From: Hybos culiciformis
Taxonomy: Eukaryota > Arthropoda > Insecta > Diptera > Hybotidae
DNA: 64,000 nt
NCBI GenBank assembly: GCA_964007475.1
Contig: OZ023273.1
Span: 71,587,842-71,651,841, forward strand
Reading direction: 5' to 3'
A program made the position numbers and the translations under genes. Position 1 is the stretch's first letter, and the number at the start of each line of letters is the position of its first letter. Below, in pieces: positions 10,132-22,181 of this stretch. A model generated the notes under the pieces. It ran no database searches, had not been told where the DNA came from, and was given only the letters and a program-made list of their open reading frames with translations.

Positions 10132-10347
10132 TCAAAAAATAGGACACAAAATATTAGTTATCATGTTTCTGAACCAATGACACCACCAGCCCAAAATGCA
10201 CACCAAATAGCAACACGAGATAGATGTTACTGTTTTTAAACAACCATTCTTGGATTTTCTGAAGCCCAAATTCGACAATTTGTTACCATAAGCATTTAAG
10301 TGAAAATGATCATCCTTGGAGAAAATGATATTTTTAAAGGCCATCAT
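10132..10347 (-). pseudogene. mariner-like (Tc1/IS630/mariner) transposase fragment
   Basis: The peptide includes IIFSKDDHFHLNAYGNK and LGFRKSKNG, and ends with LGWWCHWF. This lines up with the IFSDEAHFHLNGYVNKQN...WAGGVIGP region of insect mariner-like transposases, where the first D of the FSDEAHF motif is catalytic. Here the motif reads FSKDDHF, so it is degenerate. Only about 70 codons are open. Sequence on both sides, to about 10507 and beyond 11292, probably belongs to the same decayed element, which was later split by the hAT element at 10516-11283. Confidence 0.65.
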
Positions 10348-10515
10348 CTTGTTCGATCATTTTCGTACCGAATTTATGCAATTGAGATGTATCTAAAGAT
10401 TATTGTACCTCGTGTACTAGTTCCAAGTTTACCAAGCAATTTCCGAAGAAAAAATTGAGGACTTCACAGGAATTTGTACCATTTGGAATATTCAATGGAT
10501 CAAGTTCTTCTAGAT

Positions 10516-11283
10516 CAGTGGTTGCAATTAGATTTTTGGTATCGTGCCAAAAAATATGATTTTCATCAAACCATTATTTCGGCGTGCCGAATCTATTTCA
10601 TAAAATAAAATAGTATTGAGAGTTAAGAAATTAATATGTACTTATTCATTTTTATATATTAATTTTTATTTATTTCATTTATACATTGTTTTTATTTATA
10701 TTTAAATATTAATTTATATAAAAAAAAAACCTAAATATATTTAATCAAAAGAAAACAAAAATTTCAGATATATTCTTCAATATCAGAAACTAAATTGAAC
10801 AAAACATAATAAGAATTAAACAACGAAAAATAAAAAATATCAAAAACTAAACAATACTTAAATTAGTAATGAACACAATATTTTTTCTACTGTTGTCCAG
10901 TATGAGATCTGTTTTGTATAAATTGCGATGCTAAGTGGTCTATATTTGTTATGTAATTGGTTACTTTTAAAGCAACACAAGCCTCGGAATTGTCACCAGC
11001 CATTCTGTTTCTAGTTTTGGTTAAAATTACATTCATTTGAGAAAATAGGAATTCTCAAAAGTAAATTGAAGGAAATACTGTTAATACAGCTATTGCTAGT
11101 TTTTTTAATGATGAAAACTGATTTGGAAGACTTTGCCACAACTTTAGAACTTCATCGTCCATGTTAAATGTTATATCATTTTCTCTTAATTGATTTTCGA
11201 CCATTATTCTCAAATCGACGCGTGCCAGCAAAATTTCGAAGCGTGCCAATCTTGGCACGGGTGCCACGTAATTACGACCACTG
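10516..11283 (-). mobile_element. Internally deleted hAT element with perfect 8-bp target duplication
   Basis: The left end reads CAGTGGTTGCAATTAG and the reverse complement of the right end CAGTGGTCGTAATTACG. GTGCC/GGCAC words recur inside both ends. Flanks TTCTAGAT at 10508-10515 and 11284-11291 are identical, the hAT signature. The 768-bp body keeps only the 3' part of a transposase gene (10887-11267, minus strand), so it is a deletion derivative of a ZBED-like hAT. Confidence 0.93.
10887..11267 (-). pseudogene. hAT transposase C-terminal dimerisation domain (ZBED-like)
   Basis: The frame reads MDDEVLKLWQSLPNQFSSLK, KLAIAVLTVFPSIYF, then one in-frame stop (about 11055-11057), then FLFSQMNVILTKTRNRM and SEACVALKVTNYITNIDHLA, ending at TAG 10887-10889. 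This is the hAT family dimerisation region, in which the motif FxSTYxCExxFSxMxxIKxxxRNRL is typical of ZBED5-like proteins. The catalytic core and zinc finger are missing. The glutamate expected after the FPSIYF block is close to the stop. Confidence 0.8.
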
Positions 11284-11291
11284 TTCTAGAT

Positions 11292-12412
11292 CCTAAATAT
11301 TTACTGAACGCAACATTAGTTCGATTTTATTAACAATTCGTATTGGTACAGTGGAGCAATTGCACTCTAATTTTTACCACAAACGTCATCATTGCAAGTA
11401 TAAATCGGAATTATATTCCATTTGGTGCATTTTTTTTATGATTGGATTTCCAAGTACTTTTTATTTGCCAGCACCTAAAGAGATCCATTTGGATTTCCTA
11501 CTAAAGTGGTCAATTGGGTAAAGGATTTGAATAATTTTAATGTGGTTTTCTAAAGCAATCGTGTTTTTTTTTAGTAAATTGTAGAGCTTCTACTAAAGAA
11601 ATGTCAAAACAATCGTTATTATATCTCTCATTGTTTACTAGAAATATTTATTTTTGATGCATAATTTCATTTCACAAAAAAGTCAGTATGAAATAATCAT
11701 ATATACATATTTTATATTCATTAATCATCCGTGTTTTTCGTCGTCTTCATTGTATATGCTTAGAAATTATTTTATATTGTGTTTAATTTTATTTTTATAA
11801 ATTCATTTTAAAAATTAATTTACTAAATTTGTATAGTGACCTCCTACCTGAGTTATAGAGGTATTCATTCATTCATAATAAATAAAAATATAAATTTATA
11901 CATCATTATATAATACATATATAGTTTGTGGTATATGTGAAGTTTTTTATGTAAATTAATGATATTGAAAAAAAAATTTTTTTTTTTTTTTTTATTAGAA
12001 ATCTGATTTATATTTTTATGAAGGGTATATCTACGAAGAATTTTATGCTTTTTAGAACTGTTTATTATATAATGTGATGGAATTTCAGGTTCCATAAAAA
12101 GGTTCCTGAAATCTTTTATTATATATATATATATCTAATTTTTTTTTTTTTTGCTCAACGAACAGATTATTCATAATCATAATAAAAAAAAGGGAATAAA
12201 ATTAGAATTAAATTTGATTTATTTAAATTATAAGTTTGGTTTATTTTTTATTATAGGTAGATGGTGTAGCATTTTTCTTGATGATTTCTGTAATTTCATT
12301 TTCGAATTGTCATATTATTTTTGATAAGTAATATATTTATAAATATCTACATATTTTAACATCCTGTATGCAAATTTTTTTTCTTTGAGAGGTTATAAGA
12401 ACTGCAAGTAGG
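11292..12412. other. No gene seen; part of the old mariner-like copy, then AT-rich DNA
   Basis: 11292-11560 is more complex sequence that may be the continuation of the mariner-like element interrupted at 10507. After that there is only AT-rich sequence, a long T run near 11975-11993, and an AT dinucleotide run near 12119-12135. Confidence 0.6.
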
Positions 12413-12530
12413 GAGTCCATTACCGGTTTTACCGTTACCGAAAAACCGGTAGTACCGAACAATACTTCATTACCGAAATACCGAATTACCGAAGACGAAT
12501 TACCGACAATTTCGGTAACGAAATATTAAA
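12413..12530. mobile_element. Terminal fragment of a hAT-like element rich in TTACCG words
   Basis: Begins AGGGAGTCCATTACCGGTTT and carries about ten ACCG/CGGT words in both orientations. Such clustered ACCGG words next to an AGGG start are common at ends of animal hAT elements. The other end was not found, so this is a partial call. Confidence 0.4.
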
Positions 12531-13840
12531 TTATTTTGATCTTAAAAATGCATTATCGAGAGTGCAAGGCTGACAGTAAAAAACTTATATTGATGAATAA
12601 AAATTATTTATTAACTGCTGTTCGGTTCGTATTAAAAAAAAAATTATTTATAATATGTACAGATTGTTAAACAAATTACGGCATCCTAACTAACTGAATT
12701 GAAAAGTTTTGAACAGAACCTAATCAGCTTCATAATTTTTGGCAGAATAAATATTTTTATTTTAATTTACTATCGATAATTATTTGAATTTTTTTCAAAA
12801 ATACATTTAAACTATGTACTTATATTATAAACCTAAAATATTGAGGTCCAAAATTTTTCTATAATACTTTTAGATGATTAAAAATATGTTTATCTCAAAT
12901 AACCTTGATTTTAATATATACCTTCTTATATATAGGATATACATTAGGTACAATGGTAAATATATTTTTAATCCTCCTAAAATAAAAAAATTCTTTTATA
13001 AATAATAATTTTTCGCCTATTAAGGAATCAAAGGAATTCGATATAAAAAATATTTTCAGGCTTAGAAAATTCATAGAAAATTTTTATTTTTATTTATTTA
13101 TTTTTTTTTTTTTCAAAGGGATGAAACGCAGAAGAATTTTTCATTAAATATATGATTTTTATTACTTATATACTTATTTTTATTATTTATTTATCATTAC
13201 ATAAATCTTCTTTTTTTTTTATTTTCCTTAAAACATATATTTTATTTTTGTGAAAATATTTATTATTTTATTTTTTTTTTGAGGAGGTTTTTATTTCTTT
13301 TATATTTATTGGTTTGATTGATGATTTTCTTTTAATGGAAGTTTGATTTTACGGAAAATTACATTATGCTAACACTTAAATGAAAACGTGTTTTTTATAT
13401 CAATAATCGTGGAGATTATATTTAACTTCAATGATTTTGAAGTATACAATATTATTATAGATTCTTTACCGTGTTTAATGACCATAAATATTATACATTA
13501 CTATTTTTTTTTTAAATATATTTTCAACTATATGTACAAACTAAATCAATTTTTAACTTAATAAAATCATTTGCATGAAAATTAATAATAAAAGCATTCT
13601 ATACTGACTACACAATACAACACTAAATTAAAACTTTGTAGTGGCAAGCGGTTTTGTTTTTTAAAAAGTGACTTTAACCTCATCATGTTCAAATATGTTT
13701 AGTAAATTGGTTTTATATTAAACTAGAGCTTCTTATATTATCAGAATACATGTGAATTTATGTCTTTCAGTCCTGTATTTAATTATACTAGTTACTCTGA
13801 AAAAACATTTCCAACTACATGTTTGTATGTAACTTATGAA
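12531..13840. other. No gene seen
   Basis: AT-rich sequence with T homopolymers (13101-13113, 13211-13220, 13270-13280). Nothing coding or repeated that I can support. Confidence 0.7.
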
Positions 13841-14720
13841 GGGTGGAGTCACTTAAAGTCGAACGCATCCAATAGTCGGACACTTTTAAATTCAATTGAA
13901 AAAAAAATAAGAGATGAGAGCCTCAAATGATCTAAATTCTTTTTGGAAATTGAAAATAACGGCTGTTTATGATTTTATAATAATTTTATATTAGGTATAT
14001 TTAAAAAAAATAATATTTAATTTTTTTTTAATTAATAATAAATAATTTAAATACTGGCTGACTATGAGATTCAAATTTTAAAATCGGGCACCCTGTCCTA
14101 CTTTCGGAATTTATGTCTTTTTTTTATTATTACGTAATTTGTCTGAAAACATTCTTTAACATCCCTTTCTTCGTATAGTTTCTTGAAAAAAATATTTTTA
14201 ATTTAATTTTAAAATGCTCGGACGGGTGCTTTGGTTAAAGTAATGAGTGCCCGACTTTAGGTAGACGTTAAATATAGAATTTCCTATACTCGGCCGGAGA
14301 AAATTATGCCTACTTTAACAAACTCTTAATAACGAACATATTTTTATAATTTTAAAAATAGTCATACGTATCGAACATTATTCCTACTATAAAAAACATT
14401 CTTTAGAATGCATAGATAATAGCAATTAAAGGATATAAAAGAGAACAAAATGTCACTTAGAAATGCTGCTACAAAATATAACCTACCCAAATCCACATTG
14501 CTAGATCGATTGCAAGGAAGGAATTCCAAAATGGGCCCCAAAACAGTTTTAACAGATGATGGAGAGCTGCAAATACTAGAATGGCTTTCAAACCTAGCCA
14601 AGTGCTGTTTTGCCTCAAAAATAACTGATTTGTTGAACGCCGTGGAATAACTCATTAAAACAGTGCCGAGAAAAAGGGGATTCATCCAAATAGGGGGCGT
14701 GAGCTTTCGGGATGACGTCA
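13841..14720 (+). mobile_element. Tigger/pogo-like element remnant
   Basis: The left edge contains GGAGTCACTTAAAGTCGAAC followed by AGTCGGACAC, resembling pogo/Tigger termini. GTGCCCGACTTTAGG lies at about 14247-14262, and a pogo-type DNA-binding domain follows at 14450. The right end is not clear. It is decayed. Confidence 0.5.
14450..14650 (+). pseudogene. Pipsqueak/CENP-B-type HTH of a Tigger/pogo transposase
   Basis: The 66-codon frame MSLRNAATKYNLPKSTLLDR...KTVLTDDGELQILEWLSNLAK...LLNAVE is the HTH_psq domain plus the start of the second helix-turn-helix typical of pogo/Tigger transposases and jerky-like proteins. The usual family follows this with a CENP-B N-terminal domain and a DDE domain. 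Here it stops after the LLNAV block. Downstream sequence still looks partly homologous in other frames. The function would have been binding of the element ends. Confidence 0.8.
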
Positions 14721-15601
14721 TCACCAAGGGGTACTACCGGCAATGAGGACTCAGGATATATATGTCATTGTACCCGCAAATGCCATCTAGTTGCCGAAAA
14801 ACGCAACTGATTTTTTTTTGGAAAAAACGGTTTATTGCAATTTTCTCGGTAAGAAGAAATGTTTATGCAGAAAATATTTTAGAGATAAAAATAAAACCGA
14901 GATTTTGAGAAAAATATAAAGATATTAACTTTCTTTCAATTTTTTATAATTGTTATTTAATATTAAAAAGTAGTTAACAAAACAAAATGAATTACATGGC
15001 TATCAACTTCCTATTTCCAAACTAATTTACTAGCAGTTGGTAATGAGTTTTGTTAAATTCTTGTTCTGGAATATTTGAAATCAACGCAATTAAATTAACA
15101 AGAATCAATAACTAACTCATTTTTCGTCACGGCGATCTCATAGCGAGTTTTGATTCTATACCCCTCATATAGAATAAAGAATTTGTGCTTATATTGAAAT
15201 TTTCAAGTACGTATATGATATCGATGTCTTAACAGGCTGTAAGAAGAGCAGAAGTGTTAAATAAAATAAATAAATAATTAAAAAAAAACATAACACTTAT
15301 AGCTTCGCAACACTTCAAGTTACAAACATTGAATTTCATGTTTTGCAGAAAAAAATAGGTTCGTTCTGTGTTTGGTACTTGGTTTGGCCATGTAAATTTT
15401 TTATTTATTTTTTTTCATGGTTTGAAAGTAGGTTCGACACAAACCTAGAAATTTCACTACATAGTTTTATTGCATTTTTAAAAAAAAAGGTATAACCTGC
15501 CAACTTGCATAAATTTTACAGAAAAAATCATACTTTAAAATGCTTCAATAATCCAAGCTATTAATTCAAGTCGAAAAATTGAGAAAATTAACACAAATTC
15601 C
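14721..15601. other. No gene seen
   Basis: Mixed AT-rich sequence. Some stretches (14720-14790, 15100-15180) are of normal complexity but show no supported frame or repeat boundary. Confidence 0.6.
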
Positions 15602-15680
15602 AGGCCGAGGTGGGAATCGAACCCACGATCGAACATGCCGTAGGATAATGGCAATAACACTAATGACGTTCGACTAACAA
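15602..15680 (-). repeat. tRNA-like sequence (degenerate, tRNA-derived)
   Basis: On the minus strand, GTGGGTTCGATTCCCAC forms a perfect T-arm with a Pol III B-box (GGTTCGATTCC), and about 50 bases upstream is an A-box-like TAGTCGAACG. The acceptor stem cannot be paired convincingly, so this is a tRNA-derived remnant, not a tRNA gene. Unlike the other tRNA-like sites here it is not followed by an A-rich tract. Confidence 0.55.
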
Positions 15681-15689
15681 AAGTATAAT

Positions 15690-16861
15690 AACAAGTACAT
15701 TATTGTACTAAATTTTATTTGAAAAATGGTTTCAATGACAATAATTTTAAGGATACTTTTCCACGTTTCATCACAAAAAATCACAAAAATAAATCTACAT
15801 AATGAATTTTTTATTTATGTTTACTTTTACTTTAGCATAATTCTGACTAAACACCTTCCATACAATACAGTAAATAAACTTTCTCAACAAAAAAAAAATT
15901 ACCACAAAAAAGTTTTTCCATTTGTTTATTCAAAGTGTAAATGGACCCTTATAACAAAAAAATACATTATATTTTCAACAGCGCAATAAATTTATTACGC
16001 GAAATTCCCAAGATATCAATAAAATATATGTAAAAATTGTAAAAATTAAGAATTTTTTTTTTAGACAAAAAAAAAAGGCTAAAAAAATTATATTCATTAT
16101 TGTTTTGAAGTATTTTGTAATTTTATCATTACCATTACGAGATAAAGAACAAGAATGGTATGTGTGTGAATACATACAGTATATATAAAAAAGGCAGAAT
16201 AAGAAAATATATAGAGGTAGGTTTATAATACTGACAAACAATATAAATTTATAACATGTACTATAAATTTGAATGTTATAAAAAATTCTAATTAGTAATA
16301 TAAAGTTTTGCCAGAATTTTATTATTCATTGTGTATACTTTCTAACATAATATACCATCTGTTATATAGTTATATTTATACATGTTTTGTATCTATAAAA
16401 AAATAAAGTGTTATTTAATGATGAGAAACCAATTTTTTATCACTTAAGGGCTAAAGTTCACATAAAATAAACTTAATTTGTCGAAGAAAATATTTTTTTT
16501 TTTTCATATGCTTTGAAATTGATATGAGTCACAACTATCAAATGGCATTACTTACTTATATCGTTTTTTAATGTTAATAAAAAAAAAAATTAGAAATTAG
16601 ATAAAGTTTTTGTTATGGTTGTGCCCTATTGGTATGTAGGTCCGAAAAAAAAAATTCTTCTATTTTTATGTGCACATTATATTATATAAATATTTTATTT
16701 TAATTTTTTTTAAGTAAAAATCTAAATAAAGTTTTGTTTGTTATTGTTTCGAAAATTTTGTCTTCGATCTGTACAAATTACACGGCACTTGAAAAGTTTT
16801 TTAAAGTCCGTTGAAAAGTTTTTAAAGCCGTATATTAAAAAAAAAAAACATTAAAGGTACA
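15690..16861. other. No gene seen
   Basis: AT-rich DNA. Open frames at 15726-15989 (+) and 15975-16241 (-) overlap on opposite strands, are rich in I/F/K/Y and show no domain. I do not support them. Confidence 0.65.
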
Positions 16862-17085
16862 GGCGATGAATTTCTAGCGTCCTAGCGAAGAACTACTGGC
16901 TATGAATTGCTGTCGATGAAATGCTGGCAATAATTTGCTGGCGATGAATTGCTGGAGTTGAATTTCTGGCGAAGAACTTTTTGGCGATAAATTGCTTGGG
17001 GCTGAATTGCTTGATGAATTGCTGGCGATGAATAGCCGGCGATGAATTTATTGCGATGAATAACTGGCGATGAGTTGCTGGGCAT
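16862..17085. repeat. Minisatellite, about 15-bp unit GCTGGCGATGAATT
   Basis: About fifteen degenerate copies of a 14-16 bp unit. Because the unit is often a multiple of three, both strands show repetitive peptides (on the minus strand SPAIHRQ/NSSPA-like). Copies vary at the G/C positions. Confidence 0.8.
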
Positions 17086-17500
17086 TGAATCCGCCGCTAC
17101 CGTTAAAACATTTTATGAGAAAAAAAGTACATAACTTTACTGGTATTTTGTAACTTACTTAACCAACTAACAAAGAAAAACGGCGACGGCCATATACGGC
17201 ATCAAGCGGAAAAGACGAAACGATGTGTCCTTGGCAAACAGCAGCTAAAACGGAAAAATATTAAGCAAAAACAAAAAATCAAATAATCGAATGACAACAC
17301 GAGTCATTTAATAAATCATATATGATAAATATGTTTAATAAATCATATATAAATAAATATGTTTAGGTCAGAGTCCTTTAGCTCCTTATCTGAAATCTAT
17401 TTTAACTAAGAAAAGGTATAAGAGGAGGAGAAGAAGGGAGAATTGAAATGACATGGAAAAAAAATCTTAATCCGTTATATCATTTAAATATAATTCTAAT

Positions 17501-18340
17501 GGCTACATGACATAACCGCGAAACTTTTTTGTCATAACCGCGAAATAAAAAATAAAAGTGTCATAACCGCGAAAAATGTCTTATATTTTATTTTGTCATA
17601 ACCACGAAATAATATGGCAAAAAATTGAAAAAATTTCGTTTCGCGGTTATAACAATAATTTTTGTTATAACCGCGAAACACAAAATTTGGATTTTTATCA
17701 TTTCGCGGTTATAACAAAAATTTTGGTTGTAACCGCGAAATGACAAAAATCGAATTTTCGTGTTTCGCGGTTATAACAAAAATTTTTGTTATAACCGCGA
17801 AACAGAAAAAATTGATTTTTATCATTTCGAGGTTATAACAAAAATTTTTGTTATAACCGTGAAACACTAAAATTCATTTTTTTTCATTTCGCGGTTATAA
17901 CAAAAATTCGCAGCAAATCCCACTGATCAACCGCTCGCTCGCCGCCCTACTGCCCCCGCCGTGTGCTTACCTCACAACATTTTTTTTCGAGGTCTTATTT
18001 CAGTTTTCAAAATGATCGAATTTTTGTGTTTCGTGATTATAACAAAAAATTTTGTTATAACCGCGAAAATTCGATTTTTGTGTTTCGCGGTTATAACAAA
18101 AATTTTTGGTATGACCGCGAAATGAAAAAATCGAATTTTTGTGTTTCGCGGTTATAACAAAAATTTTTGTTATAACCAAGAAACACAAAAACTCGATTTT
18201 TATCATTTCACGGTTATAACAAAAATTTTTGTTATAACCGCGAAAAACTTAACATTTTTTTGTCATAACCGCGAATTCGCGGTTATGACAAAAATAAAAT
18301 TAGTTTCGACAAAAATTTTTCGCGGTTATGTCAGTTCACC
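17501..18340. mobile_element. Palindromic-repeat element (CGCGGTTATAAC units), probably MULE-type
   Basis: The left end GGCTACATGACATAACCGCG and the reverse complement of the right end GGTGAACTGACATAACCGCG are inverted repeats. Inside, the palindrome TTTCGCGGTTATAAC...GTTATAACCGCGAAA is repeated about every 65 bp. The flanks ATTCTAAT (17493-17500) and ATTCGAAT (18341-18348) differ at one position and look like an aged target duplication. A GC-rich stretch at 17908-17977 interrupts the array. A truncated relative lies at 1151-1290. It has no coding capacity; the short open frames here come from the repeats. Confidence 0.75.
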
Positions 18341-18348
18341 ATTCGAAT

Positions 18349-19885
18349 TCCAATTAAATTTAAAAAAACTTTTGTTTTTCGATTAATTATTTTTGAATTA
18401 TAATAATATAATGTTACTTACAACAAATACAAAATCGCTAAGTACACATCAGCATGTTTAAATTTGTACAGAAAACTTGGTTTAAAAGATAAAAATTGAT
18501 TTTTTATTAAATAAAAAAATATTAGAACGAAAGAATACCCATGCAATATATATGCACAATACATGCTTTAAAATATCAAACTTATTTAATTCAAAATTTT
18601 ATTAAAGTTTAGATTCTTTTTCTCTCTATATATATAAAATTTAATATTACAAATTATATTTTACTACATCTCTATAACAAATTTCATTTTCCTAACAGAG
18701 CTTTAAGACGACAATTTTTTTTTTTTTATGTAGGTATAATTTTTAATTTAAAATCAAGTAGAATTTTTAATCAGAAATTATAAATAGCATAGATAGATAA
18801 TAATATATAAGATGAATCTCATTAAATTTTCTATGACATATTTGAAATTTTTGAATATTTTACTTATCGTCATCATAACTTTATAAATAGACATATTCCG
18901 GAATTTTTCTCTATATTTTCTTTATTTTAAATCTTTATGGTATTCCTATATATATACGCGTTTGTACACATACATTGTGTATATAATATTATAAAAAAAA
19001 AGAGTGTAAATAAGTGTTTCATTAAAAGAGTTTTTTGGAGCAGAAAATTAAATTTTTAAAGATAAATATTATAATATAATCATTTTTGGAACATTTATAG
19101 GGATGTTTTTTCAATAAAAAAAAAAAAAATAATGAATGAAACAAAAATCAATAAAAATTCTCTTAATCATTATTATAAATATTGTCATGAAATTATGTCA
19201 TGACATTTTAAAAACAAAATTGATCATATTATGGGGCGATTTCACATAACCTTTTAATATTGAATGCATATAAATATATCATTAAAAATATAATAACTAC
19301 GACCATAACAATTTATAATATATAGGTATTATTTTTCTTTTACTTTATTTTTTATTTTTTAGTAATTTTGCATGATATATATTGAATTAAACTCCAGTTC
19401 GATGATCTGGGGTTTCGAACGGACGACCGAATAAAATATATGTATACTATTACTAAACTATTACTAAACTGACTGAGTATAATATATAAGCTAATTTAAA
19501 CCTATGCACATTTTGTTTGTTTTTTTCTATCAATCATCGAAACACTTAAAAACTTAAAATTTGGCTACCAGTAATAAGTAATATGTTTCAGAATCTTAAT
19601 TTTTTGTTTTTCAAAATATAATAACCAAGGTCGTTTCTTATATGTATCATAATAATCATTAAAACATCATAAAAAGTTTTTTTTTAAAATCTAAAATTTC
19701 TTCGAAAAATTAAAAACGCTTTTAGGGATATTAAGTACTTTTTTATTAAGCTACAATTTTCAATTAAAGTATCTGTATATATATTTATACTTATTACATT
19801 TTAAAAGAAAAAAAAATAAACGAACTAAATTTAATTGGTAAATTAAAATTTTTTTGAAAATATTTTTCATTTTATTTTCATTTTA
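18349..19885. other. No gene seen
   Basis: AT-rich non-coding DNA without supported repeats or frames. Confidence 0.7.
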
Positions 19886-19904
19886 ATGGTAATCGGGTTG
19901 GGTA

Positions 19905-20057
19905 CGTTTAACTGTATTTTGCTTCACTGTATATCACTTCACTGTATATCACCTTACTGTATTTTCATTTCACTGTATTTCCATTTACTGTATTTTGATT
20001 TCACTGTATTTCCATTTACTGCATTTCATTTCACTGTATTTCATTTCACTGTATTTC
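19905..20057. repeat. Left subterminal ACTGTA array of the MULE
   Basis: About ten copies of ACTGTA, mostly within TTTCACTGTATTTCATT-like units spaced 14-17 bp. The mirrored array lies at 22950-23107. Subterminal arrays of this sort are commonly transposase binding sites; that role here is inferred. Confidence 0.85.
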
Positions 20058-20154
20058 ATTTGACTGTAAATTTTGGCTGTAAACTTTTGGAAAGGTAAGA
20101 GCGCCTGGCGCCCTTACCTTTCCAAAAGTTTACAGCCAAAATTTACAGTCAAAT
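20058..20154. repeat. Near-perfect 97-bp palindrome inside the MULE
   Basis: Arms 20058-20099 and 20113-20154 are perfect 42-bp inverted repeats. The 13-base centre, containing GCGCC and GGCGC, extends the pairing after one mismatch. It sits at the junction of the left subterminal array and the gene-proximal region. Confidence 0.9.
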
Positions 20155-20780
20155 TAGTGTTTTTCAATTAATATTTTTAATTTTTTTTTTACCACATACC
20201 GCCTATATATTTTTACTTAGTAAAAAATATGGAATAAATAAAATATTATACCTGGATTGGGTTTGGGTATCCTATCATGAAAATCTAAATCTCGAAGTAA
20301 AAAACATAAAAAAATAAAAAAAATCCAATGAGATAATTATAAATTAGTTAAAACAAAATTTAGAAAAAAAATCCAAATAAGAACCCGGCAAAATCAATAA
20401 ATCAAAACATTCGCTACTTACATAATCTTGGAACTCAAAATTCAAAACCCGAATTCTTAAATACCACAAACCAGAATCCAGATTGTTTTTGTCGGAAGTA
20501 CATTTTCTCGAGAGTTTGTGTTCGGGATATTTTTAGTTCGAGATTTTTACCATCTCAGAAAAATAACTACCTTATTATTTATTGAATAATCTTTAAACTC
20601 ATTGTTTTGTGCATATTTTGTTCCATTGTTATAAATTATTATTAATTTTGTTAATTTAATAGTGTAAATGATTGAGTGAATGAAATCTATGGTCAGTATA
20701 CATTAATAGTGTGAAGTGTGATTAAATTTTGAATTTTATTAATTAATTTGTAAAACAGAAATTAATTTGATTTTAACAAA

Positions 20781-22181
20781 ATGAAAGTGTCAATCATAAA
20801 AAGCTCCAGAGGCAAAGACAAGTTATGTGTGGATGGATATCTATATAATTTTGAGAGGAAAACAAAATAAGAAAGTTTCAATTGGGCATGTGATAAACGG
20901 CAAACACTGAAATGTAAAGGCAGAGTTGTAACTGCGTTACGAGAGGGGCAACACCAAGTGCTTAAATTACCTACCTTACATTCTCACGAGCCTGTATGTG
21001 TGGAGAAAGAAATTGCAAATGCAAATTATGCTTTAAAAAGTGCAGCCAAAAATTCTTCTTTATGTCCATCTCAAATTATTAGACAAACTACAATAGATTC
21101 GCCTAGTACCTCCAGAGTGCACTTGCCAGGAAAGCAGGCACAAAAAATAAAAATCCATCGTGTAAGATCTGTACAACAAAAAGAGCCAGAATCTTTAAAT
21201 TTAATTAATATTCCAGAGGATTTGAAGTTTGTAGAGGAAGAGCTTTTTGTCCTTAGTGACAAAAATATTGGCGCCGAAAAAATAATTATTTTAGGAACAA
21301 AACAATCACTGGAATATTTAAAAGAAGCTCGTTGTTGGATTATGGATGGAACTTTTGATGTAGTTCCATCTATAATGCGTCAACTCTTTTCTGTACATGG
21401 TGTTGTTGAAGGTGGTGTTGTCCCTTTGCTATTTTGTTTAATGAGCAAAAAAACTTTAGAGCTCTACGATCATTTTTTTTTCGAGCTGCGGAAAATATGT
21501 TTGGAACTAGAAATAAAGATCAACCCGGAAAAAATTATTTGCGACTTCGAAAAAGCTATTAGCTCATCCATCAAAAGTTTTTTTCCAGAGGCCCAGCTAC
21601 AAGGTTGCTTTTTTCACTTTGGCCAAATCATTTGGCGTCGTGTGCAAAAGGAGCACCTTCAAGCCAAATATGGGAATAATGAATCATTTGCCCAACAAAT
21701 AAAAATGATTAAGAGCCTAGCGTTTGTTCCTCCAGAAGAAGTCTCTGATTACTACTCAGTTTTGAGTACAAATTTTGATGATGATTCAAAAAAAATTGGC
21801 AAATGGTTCAAAAAAAATTATATTGGAGATAAAAAAAATCGTCCTTTCAACGGCCCGGAATTTTGGTCACTTGTGTCTGGAAAATACCTGAACTTTCGTT
21901 TGCCTCGTACACAAAATAGTGTAGAAGCGTGGCACCGGAGAATTAAAACCATAATAGGTAGAAGTCACATTGGCGTTTATAGTATTATTGATCATCTGGG
22001 GAAAGAATGGATAGTATCCAAATCAGAAATTGATAAATTAAAAACAGGAAAACACATAGCAACTAAACGCAAATCAGTTAAAATGAATAAACAACTAAAA
22101 AAAATATTCAAAAAAAGAAAGAAAATCGATAAGCTCGATTATTTGCAAAGAATTTCAAAAATTGTTACCTTCGCAATTTAA
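20781..22181 (+). pseudogene. MULE transposase with FLYWCH-type zinc finger, one nonsense codon
   Basis: From ATG 20781 the frame encodes a FLYWCH-like finger (KLCVDGYLYNFERKTK, stop TAA at 20868-20870, then FNWACDKRQTLKCKGRVVTA, LPTLHSH) and continues without further interruption to TAA 22181. After the stop 437 codons are open; the first 407 of a purely computed frame start at a GTG (20958) that is really an internal codon. The MULE domain shows CWIMDGTFDVVPSIMRQLF (D at codon 130 counted from 20958), KIICDFEKA (D196), GCFFHF (C217/H220) and NSVEAWHRR (E323), fitting the DDE set of FLYWCH-MULE transposases, and the tail is lysine-rich. A single point change removes the DNA-binding finger; translation restart downstream or readthrough would be needed for any product. 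Confidence 0.88.

Noticed and set aside
17501..18340. Regularly spaced palindromic repeats that look CRISPR-like
   Set aside because: Spacing sequences are mostly AT-rich continuations of the palindrome, repeats are in both orientations, inverted ends and flanking duplications are present, and the sequence is eukaryotic.
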